From positions 2,914,001 through 2,978,000 of the forward strand of contig OZ240206.1 in the NCBI GenBank assembly GCA_965197405.1: a stretch of DNA of 64,000 nucleotides, in the 5' to 3' direction. A program made the translations under genes and the position numbers. Below are positions 58,586 to 64,000 of the stretch, piece after piece; position 1 is the first letter of the stretch, and every line of letters begins with the position of its first letter. The notes under the pieces are model-generated. The model searched no databases. It was not told the DNA's origin and saw only the letters and a program-made list of their open reading frames with translations. The stretch is from G965197405 sp965197405 (GTDB lineage Bacteria; Chloroflexota; Dehalococcoidia; Lucifugimonadales; JAGWBF01).

Positions 58586-59688
58586 CGGTCAACTTCTCCC
58601 ATGTTGATGTCAATGCTGCCAAGAGAGACTATCATGTCGGCCAGCTTCCAGCCCACCAGCAGGTCGTTGATGATGGTGAGGTTCAAAAGAGAAGGCGACC
58701 GTATCTTGCAACGGTAGGGGGATATGCTCCCGTCGCTCACCAGATAGAAGGCCAACTCGCCCTTGGGCGACTCGACCCGCCCGTAAGCTTCAGCCCCCGC
58801 AGGCGGCCTGAGCACCAGCGGGAGTTCCGGCCGTACAGGCCCGGCCGGTATCTGCTCGACGCACTGGTCTATAATTCTCAGGCTCTGGCGCATCTCCTGC
58901 ATACGGACCCAGAAGCGGTCCAGGTTGTCGCCGTTGCTGCCGACGGGAACGTCGAACTCGACGCGGTCATAAACGTCATAGGGGTCTGCCTTGCGCCAGT
59001 CCCAACGGAGGCCGCTGGCCCTGAGCACCGGTCCGCTGCTGGAGCAGGCTATGGCGCGCTCCAGGGATATGTTGCTCACGTCCCTGACCCTTACCAGGAT
59101 AATCTCGTTCTCAATCAGAAGCTGCTCAAGCTCGCCTATGTACGAGGGCATATATTCCAGGAACTGGCCCAGCGCGGGCCAGAAGTCGTCGGGAGTGTCG
59201 AAGTACACCCCCCCCGGGCGCATATAGCTCACCGTTATCCGGGCGCCGCACAGCATCTCGAAGAGGTCGAGTATTCGCTCCCTCTCCCGGAAGCAGTACA
59301 TGAGAGGAGTACCCAGCGCTCCGAGGTCCTGGAGGAAGAAGCCTGTGGCGACCAGGTGGCTGGCGATGCGCTGAAGCTCGGCTGCTATGACGCGCAGGTA
59401 CTTGGCCCTCTCGGGGACCTCTATACCCATCAGCTTCTCGACGGCCAGGCAGTAAGCCTGGTTATTGGTCATAGAGGCGACATAGTCCAGGCGATCGGTG
59501 AGAGTTATCACCTGAACGTAGTTGCGCTCCTCGGCCAGCTTCTCGGAGCCTCGGTGCAGGTAGCCGAATACCGGCTCGACGTCCACGATCGTCTCGCCGT
59601 CGAAAGTGACCCGCAGCCTGAAGACCCCGTGAGTGCTGGGATGCTGGGGGCCAATGTTGATCGTTACCGGCTCTGTTTTGATAGGCAT
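58582..59688 (-). CDS. nuoD: NADH-quinone oxidoreductase subunit D
   Basis: 368 residues, the 49-kDa-type subunit near the quinone site. NIGPQHPSTHGVFRLRVTFDG is the hallmark N-terminus; GYLHRGSEKLAEER, and the C-terminal DINMGEVDR is the usual end. No fusion with NuoC. It follows nuoC by seven bases. Confidence 0.94.
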   Translation of the reverse strand: MPIKTEPVTINIGPQHPSTHGVFRLRVTFDGETIVDVEPVFGYLHRGSEKLAEERNYVQVITLTDRLDYVASMTNNQAYCLAVEKLMGIEVPERAKYLRVIAAELQRIASHLVATGFFLQDLGALGTPLMYCFRERERILDLFEMLCGARITVSYMRPGGVYFDTPDDFWPALGQFLEYMPSYIGELEQLLIENEIILVRVRDVSNISLERAIACSSSGPVLRASGLRWDWRKADPYDVYDRVEFDVPVGSNGDNLDRFWVRMQEMRQSLRIIDQCVEQIPAGPVRPELPLVLRPPAGAEAYGRVESPKGELAFYLVSDGSISPYRCKIRSPSLLNLTIINDLLVGWKLADMIVSLGSIDINMGEVDR

Positions 59689-59695
59689 GGCGCTT

Positions 59696-60151
59696 TCAGT
59701 ACTCCACCGCGTCCTGGAAGTCCTTGCGGTGGGGATGCCCAGGGAAGCCGTCCCACAGCATGATGCGCTTGAGGTTGGGGTGTCCCGAGAAGCGGACCCC
59801 CATCAGGTCCCAGATTTCCCGCTCCTGGAAGTCGGCCCCCTGCCAGACGCTCACCACCGACGAAATAGTCGGGTCCTCCCTGCCGTAGACCCTGGCCTTT
59901 ATCACGGCGCTGTGGTTATGACCGAGGGAGGTCAGATGGTACACCACATCGAAATACTCAATGGAATCAACTGCCGAAATCGCATTGAGGTAGTTGAACT
60001 CGAGCCCCGGCTCGTCCCTGAGAAACTTCACCACGTCCAGGATACTCTCCGGCCTGACCCACAGGCCGGAGCCGTCCCAACCCTCCACCACGCCAGGGTG
60101 CTGTTTATGGAGGTGTTCGGCCACCTCCTCGCCCCCCAGGACCCTGGTCAT
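59696..60151 (-). CDS. nuoC: NADH-quinone oxidoreductase subunit C
   Basis: 151 residues from ATG 60151, which overlaps the nuoB stop as ATGA; a longer frame to 60358 lies inside nuoB and has no NuoC similarity. The 30-kDa motif EREIWDLMGVRFSGHPNLKRIM is present near the C-terminus. Shorter than E. coli NuoC but complete. Confidence 0.93.
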   Translation of the reverse strand: MTRVLGGEEVAEHLHKQHPGVVEGWDGSGLWVRPESILDVVKFLRDEPGLEFNYLNAISAVDSIEYFDVVYHLTSLGHNHSAVIKARVYGREDPTISSVVSVWQGADFQEREIWDLMGVRFSGHPNLKRIMLWDGFPGHPHRKDFQDAVEY

Positions 60152-60768
60152 CGCACCCCCGCCGTCGTGCCTCGCAAGCTGTACTTCTTTATCTTCTCGT
60201 GAAGCTGCATGATGCCATAGAGGAGGGCGTCGGGGCGCGGGGGGCATCCCGGCACGTATACGTCCACGGGCACTATGTGATTGACCCCCGGCACCACACT
60301 GTAGCAGGAGTAGTAAGGCCCGCCACTGGTGGCGCAGACGCCCATCGAGATGACCCACTTCGGCTCTCCCATCTGGTCGTAAATACGCCGGATGGCCGGC
60401 GCCATCTTCCAGGTGACGGTGCCCGCGACGATCATTAAATCTGCCTGTCGCGGCGTGGCCCTGAAGGCCTCCATGCCAAAGCGGGCTATATCGAAACGGC
60501 CCATAGCGGTGGCCATCATCTCGAAGGCGCAGCAGGCTAGGCCGAAGGCCACGGGCCAGAGCGCCGACTTGCGGCTCCAGTTGAGGAGCGCGTCCACTGA
60601 CGTGACCATGACGTTGCGGTCCAGGTCGTCGGGGACCTGAATGAGCGGCTCCGGGTAGGGGTGGGTCCGGGTGTGCCGCATCAGCTCCACCGCCTCCCCT
60701 TCCTCCCTGTCAATGCCCGACGTGCGCGTGTAGAGGGGGCCTTCCCCCTGTGCTATCTCGGAAGCCAT
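60148..60768 (-). CDS. nuoB: NADH-quinone oxidoreductase subunit B (cluster N2)
   Basis: 206 residues. The N2 cluster ligands are C79, C80 (GLACCAFEMM), C145 (GVCATSGGPY) and C175 (PGCPPRPDALL). GGAGG within the nuoA end precedes ATG 60768. An N-terminal ~45-residue extension is present. Confidence 0.94.
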   Translation of the reverse strand: MASEIAQGEGPLYTRTSGIDREEGEAVELMRHTRTHPYPEPLIQVPDDLDRNVMVTSVDALLNWSRKSALWPVAFGLACCAFEMMATAMGRFDIARFGMEAFRATPRQADLMIVAGTVTWKMAPAIRRIYDQMGEPKWVISMGVCATSGGPYYSCYSVVPGVNHIVPVDVYVPGCPPRPDALLYGIMQLHEKIKKYSLRGTTAGVR

Positions 60769-60769
60769 A

Positions 60770-61153
60770 CTACCTCCACTCCAGGTCTTCTTTCCGCCAA
60801 GCGTACAGCCACCCCACTATGAGGATAAGTATGAATATCACCATCTCGACGAGGGCGAACAGGCCGAGCTTGTTGAAGTGGACGGCCCAAGGGTAGATGA
60901 AAATCACCTCTACGTCGAATATAACGAATAGGAGAGCGTACATATAGTAGCGGAAATTGAACTGGCCCCACTTGCCGCCGATGGTCTGCATCCCGCACTC
61001 GTAGATGTCCAGCTTCACGGGATCGGGCTCCTGGGGGCGGATGCGCGCCCTGGAGGCGAGCCAAGAGACCATCATCATGCTGGCGGGCACTATGAGGGCT
61101 ACGACGGCAAATATGGCGATGAGCCCGTACTGGCGGAAATAGTCGTCAAGCAT
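60770..61153 (-). CDS. nuoA: NADH-quinone oxidoreductase subunit A
   Basis: 127 residues, three helices; KLDIYECGMQTIGGKWGQF is the conserved loop with its Cys near the quinone site, and FNFRYYMYALLFVIFDVEVIF follows. First gene of the nuo operon, with a promoter just upstream. No nuoE, nuoF or nuoG is found in the operon. Confidence 0.93.
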   Translation of the reverse strand: MLDDYFRQYGLIAIFAVVALIVPASMMMVSWLASRARIRPQEPDPVKLDIYECGMQTIGGKWGQFNFRYYMYALLFVIFDVEVIFIYPWAVHFNKLGLFALVEMVIFILILIVGWLYAWRKEDLEWR

Positions 61154-61188
61154 AATCTTTTACATCTATCCGCTATTATTTCGGTGCG

Positions 61189-61217
61189 AATATACCACAG
61201 GCGTAGCTGTAGCGCAA
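61189..61217 (-). promoter_or_regulatory. extended -10 promoter for the nuo operon
   Basis: On the minus strand TTGCGC (61217-61212, 4/6) and TGG-TATATT (-10 at 61194-61189, 5/6, with an extended TGn element) are separated by 17 bp. Start would be near 61182, about 29 nt before the nuoA ATG. Confidence 0.5.
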
Positions 61218-61242
61218 GTGAACTCAGGCTGGCTTGTAGGGC

Positions 61243-61388
61243 CTTTCAATTGTCACCTCGAGCGGAGCGAGGGGTCTAATGTCCCTGCCTTCTTAGGCGT
61301 GCTGCTATCCAAGCATTTTAGATTCCTCGCTGCGCTCGGAATGACACGCGTCGGGGGCCTGTATTCACCTGTCGTCGAGAATTGAAAG
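61243..61388. repeat. MITE-like palindromic repeat, copy G (inverted relative to C)
   Basis: Between nuoA and glnS. Ends CTTTCAATT (61243) and AATTGAAAG (61388). Interior CCTTCTTAGGCGTGCTGC and TATCCAAGCATTTTAGATTC is the reverse complement of copy C's interior with few changes. It is shorter than C because one subterminal part is missing. Confidence 0.8.
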
Positions 61389-61440
61389 CGTTAAGATACA
61401 AGACCCTGGGCTGGCTTGGCTGGCGTCATAGCCTTTTCTC

Positions 61441-63132
61441 TCAAGCCTTCTCCGCCTTCGCCCATGAGTCCCGCAGCGTCACCGTCCGGTTGAAGACCGG
61501 CTTTCCCGGGGTGGAGTCCACCGGGTCAACACAGAAATAGCCCTGTCTCAGGAACTGGTAGCGGCTTCCCGGCGCTGCATTTGCCAGGCTTGGCTCAACA
61601 CGACACGAAGTCAGGGTCTCTAGCGAGTCCGGGTCCAAATGGGTTCTGAAGTCGGCGCCGTCGTCCTCGTCGTCTTCAGGCTTTGCCTTGAGGAAGAGGG
61701 GACCGTACAACCTGACCTCGGCTTCGACCGAGTGGGCGGCGGAGACCCAATGGGACGTGCCTCTGACCTTGCGCCCGTCTTCGGACCGGCCCCCGCGCGT
61801 CTCCGGGTCATAGGTGCAGTGCAGCTCTATCACCTCTCCCGTGCGCTCATCCTTCATTATGCCCGTGCAGGTGATGTAGTAGGCGTCCTTCAGCCGCACC
61901 TCTCGCCCCGGGGCCAGGCGGAAGAAGTTTTTCGGCGGGTCCTCCCGGAAGTCCTCCCGCTCGATGTACAACACCCGCGAAAAGGGGACCTTCCGAGACC
62001 CGGCGCCGGGGTCCTCGGGGTTGTTCAAGGAGTCCAACTCTTCCATCCGGTCCTCCGGGTAGTTGTCAATTATCACTCGAAGGGGACGCAGCACGCCCAT
62101 GACGCGCGGGGCCAACCGGTTCAAGTCCTCTCGAATAGCGTGCTCCAGCAAAGCTATATCCACGGTATTGTCCCTCTTGGCCACCCCGACGCGCTCACAG
62201 AAGTTCCGGATGGCCTCGGGCGTGTAGCCGCGCCTCCGGAGGCCCGCTATGGTGGGCATACGCGGGTCGTCCCACCCGGTGACATACCCCTGCTCCACCA
62301 GCGTCAGGAGCTTTCGCTTGCTCATCACAGTGTGGCTGAGATTGAGGCGAGCGAACTCGATCTGCTGCGGATGGTAGACCCTCAACTCGTCGAGGAACCA
62401 GTCGTACAACGGGCGATGGTCCTCGAACTCAAGGGTGCAGATGGAGTGGGTGACTCCCTCTATGGAATCGGAGAGGCATTGGGTGAAGTCATACATCGGG
62501 TAGATGCACCACTTGTCCCCCGTCCTGTAATGCTCCGCGCGCAGTATTCGATAGATGACCGGGTCTCGCATGTTCAGGTTCGGCGACGCCATGTCAATTT
62601 TCGCTCGAAGCACGTGGGAGCCCTCATCGAACTGTCCCGCCCTCATACGCTCGAACAGGTCCAGGTTCTCCCCAACCGGGCGGTCACGGTAGGGGCTGTC
62701 CCTGCCGGGCTGGGTCAGTGTGCCTCGATACTCCCTTATCTCCTCGGGACTGAGGCCGCAAACGTAGGCTTTGCTCTCTTCGATAAGCTGCACCGCGTAC
62801 CGGTACAGCCTCTCGAAGTAGTCCGAAGCATAGTACAGGTGGTCACTCCAGTTGAATCCCAGCCACTCGACGTCGGCTTTGATGGACTCCGCGTATTCAA
62901 CTTCCTCCTTGGCCGGATTGGTGTCGTCAAATCGCAGGTTGCAGACCCCGCCGTTTTCGGTGGCGATGCCAAAGTTGAGGCAGATGGACTTGACGTGCCC
63001 GATGTGCAGGTAGCCGTTAGGTTCCGGGGGGAACCGGGTCATCACCCGGCCATCATTTTTACTTTTCTTCAAGTCCTCGGCGATAATCGTCCGGATGAAG
63101 TCCGTAGAGGGGGTGGGACTGCTCGTCGTCAT
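61441..63132 (-). CDS. glnS: glutaminyl-tRNA synthetase
   Basis: 563 residues, class I. The HIGH-type motif is PPEPNGYLHIGH (35-46), the KMSKS equivalent is VMSKRKL (~268), and the C-terminal anticodon-binding beta barrels end near FNRTVTLRDSW. It charges tRNA-Gln directly, so this organism need not rely only on the Glu-tRNA-Gln amidotransferase route. Downstream of gltX on the same strand, 48 bp apart. Full length. Confidence 0.94.
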   Translation of the reverse strand: MTTSSPTPSTDFIRTIIAEDLKKSKNDGRVMTRFPPEPNGYLHIGHVKSICLNFGIATENGGVCNLRFDDTNPAKEEVEYAESIKADVEWLGFNWSDHLYYASDYFERLYRYAVQLIEESKAYVCGLSPEEIREYRGTLTQPGRDSPYRDRPVGENLDLFERMRAGQFDEGSHVLRAKIDMASPNLNMRDPVIYRILRAEHYRTGDKWCIYPMYDFTQCLSDSIEGVTHSICTLEFEDHRPLYDWFLDELRVYHPQQIEFARLNLSHTVMSKRKLLTLVEQGYVTGWDDPRMPTIAGLRRRGYTPEAIRNFCERVGVAKRDNTVDIALLEHAIREDLNRLAPRVMGVLRPLRVIIDNYPEDRMEELDSLNNPEDPGAGSRKVPFSRVLYIEREDFREDPPKNFFRLAPGREVRLKDAYYITCTGIMKDERTGEVIELHCTYDPETRGGRSEDGRKVRGTSHWVSAAHSVEAEVRLYGPLFLKAKPEDDEDDGADFRTHLDPDSLETLTSCRVEPSLANAAPGSRYQFLRQGYFCVDPVDSTPGKPVFNRTVTLRDSWAKAEKA

Positions 63133-63180
63133 ATTCTCTGGCCTCTTCTGGTCCCCTTTTTTTGTTGGGTCCCTTGCCCG

Positions 63181-64000
63181 CTATGTCCCATCGTCCTTAG
63201 CCTTCAGGCTCTCTGCCGCGGACTCGATACGGTTGAGACAGCGTGTCTTGCCCAACACCTCCATAGTCTCGAAGAGGGGCGGAGCGGCCGTCCTGCCCGT
63301 GGTAGCCACGCGCAGCGCGCCGAAAAGCTGCCTTCCCGACAGGCCCAAGTCGGAGGCCGCCTGCCTGAGCGCCCCCTCCAAGGAGGGAGAGTCGAAGGTC
63401 TTCAGCCCACCCAGGACCTCCACGACGCTTCGCAACGCCCGGGAAGTGGCGTCTGCGTCCATACCCTTCTGGACGAGCAGGCCGGAATCATAGACTATCT
63501 CTTCCTGGAAGAAATAGCCGGTCAGCTCCGGCGAGTCCGCCAGGGTCTTGAGCCTCTCCTGCACCAGGGGCACGATGCGCAGCAGGTATCCCTTGTCCGG
63601 CCCGTCAGTCTCAAGGGCAAGACAGCTATCCATAAAAGGGAGCATTCTCTCGGCCAGCTCCTCGTGGCCTAGCTGCCGAATATAGGCCCCATTCATCCAG
63701 AGCAGCTTCTCTTTGTCGAAGACGGCCCCCGCTTTGCCTATCCGCTCCAGGGAGAAGTGCTCAGCGACTACGTGCCTGGACATTATGTCTGTCTTGTCAT
63801 CCAGAGACCATCCCAGAAGGGCCATGAAGTTGACCATAGCCTCCGGGAGAAATCCTTCATCGCGATATTCCAAGACAGAGCTGGCCCCGTGGCGCTTGGA
63901 CAGCTTGGCGTGGTCCGGGCCGAGAATCATGGGCAAATGGGCAAAGCGGGCGGGAGTGTAGCCCAAGGCCTGGCATAGCTGCAAGTGGCGAGGCGTGCTG
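63181..64000 (-). CDS. gltX: glutamyl-tRNA synthetase, C-terminal part (cut by the window edge)
   Basis: About 272 residues seen; the frame runs open to the window end (STPRH precedes LQLCQALGY), so the N-terminal HIGH half lies outside. The KMSKS-type motif KLSKRHGA is present near the edge of the visible part, followed by the helical anticodon-binding domain (FMALLGWSLDDKTDIM). It charges tRNA-Glu. Confidence 0.92.
   Translation of the reverse strand, partial: STPRHLQLCQALGYTPARFAHLPMILGPDHAKLSKRHGASSVLEYRDEGFLPEAMVNFMALLGWSLDDKTDIMSRHVVAEHFSLERIGKAGAVFDKEKLLWMNGAYIRQLGHEELAERMLPFMDSCLALETDGPDKGYLLRIVPLVQERLKTLADSPELTGYFFQEEIVYDSGLLVQKGMDADATSRALRSVVEVLGGLKTFDSPSLEGALRQAASDLGLSGRQLFGALRVATTGRTAAPPLFETMEVLGKTRCLNRIESAAESLKAKDDGT

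Noticed and set aside
59696..60358. Longer nuoC start at 60358
   Set aside because: The extra 69 residues lie within nuoB and are not NuoC-like; ATG 60151 overlaps the nuoB stop in the usual way.
61639..63672. 677-codon plus-strand frame opposite glnS and gltX
   Set aside because: A mirror frame of GC-rich synthetase genes; its translation has no family motif. Similar long frames opposite sdhA (47033-48607) and the helicase (10953-12335) were rejected for the same reason.

Overview
This 64 kb window is GC-rich and densely coded. It appears to come from a chromosome of a bacterium of the Chloroflexota (Dehalococcoidia / SAR202-like). That assignment is an inference from gene content: several family III CoA-transferases, MmgE/PrpD, a luciferase-like monooxygenase, amidohydrolases, SMP-30 and MaoC proteins, a complex I operon without nuoEFG, and a succinate dehydrogenase with a CCG-type third subunit. 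No tRNA, rRNA, CRISPR array or complete insertion sequence was seen.

Layout. 0-5.6 kb (minus): three CaiB/BaiF CoA-transferases around an MmgE/PrpD protein. 6-13.1 kb: DNA polymerase IV, an RraA-family protein, a 1467-residue DUF4011-helicase-nuclease that resembles a phage-defence protein, and a ferritin-like di-iron protein. 13.6-20.3 kb (minus): a PQQ-type beta-propeller, a luciferase-like monooxygenase, a fused double ABC exporter with histidine-rich segments, and a flavin reductase. 21-28 kb: an organic-nitrogen and side-chain catabolism region with a D-aminoacylase-type amidohydrolase, SMP-30 lactonase, MaoC protein, copper amine oxidase, a creatinase-like M24 protein and a small HTH protein. 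28.3-31.7 kb: a beta-lactamase-fold hydrolase, a peroxiredoxin whose peroxidatic cysteine codon is TGA followed by a SECIS-like hairpin, and a DUF59 fusion protein. 32-40.5 kb: amidohydrolase, SnoaL-like protein, AlkA-like glycosylase, nitroreductase, a FIST plus binding-protein sensor pair, small DUF2283, coiled-coil and zinc-ribbon proteins, and a D-2-hydroxyacid dehydrogenase. 40.8-45 kb: a cyclophilin lipoprotein, an AtzG-like small subunit with an amidase, and a GSA-aminomutase-like aminotransferase. 45-50.1 kb (minus): sdhA-sdhB-sdhE with Nudix hydrolase and NAD kinase genes. 50.4-61.2 kb (minus): nuoABCDHIJK-DUF2007-nuoLMN. 61.4-64 kb (minus): glnS and the 3' part of gltX.

How it fits together. 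The respiratory genes (complex I core, succinate dehydrogenase, NAD kinase) and the catabolic enzymes (CoA-transferases, amine oxidase, amidases, oxidoreductases) suggest a respiring heterotroph that degrades diverse organic matter. Copper amine oxidase makes H2O2, and a thiol- or selenol-peroxidase and a ferritin-like protein are encoded nearby, but a functional link is only inference.

The intergenic regions carry a dispersed family of palindromic MITE-like repeats with recurring ends (CTTTCAATT...AATTGAAAG) in at least seven copies, which fall into sequence-matched pairs. The strongest single novelty candidate is the Cys-free, TGA-containing peroxiredoxin at 30105-30563.
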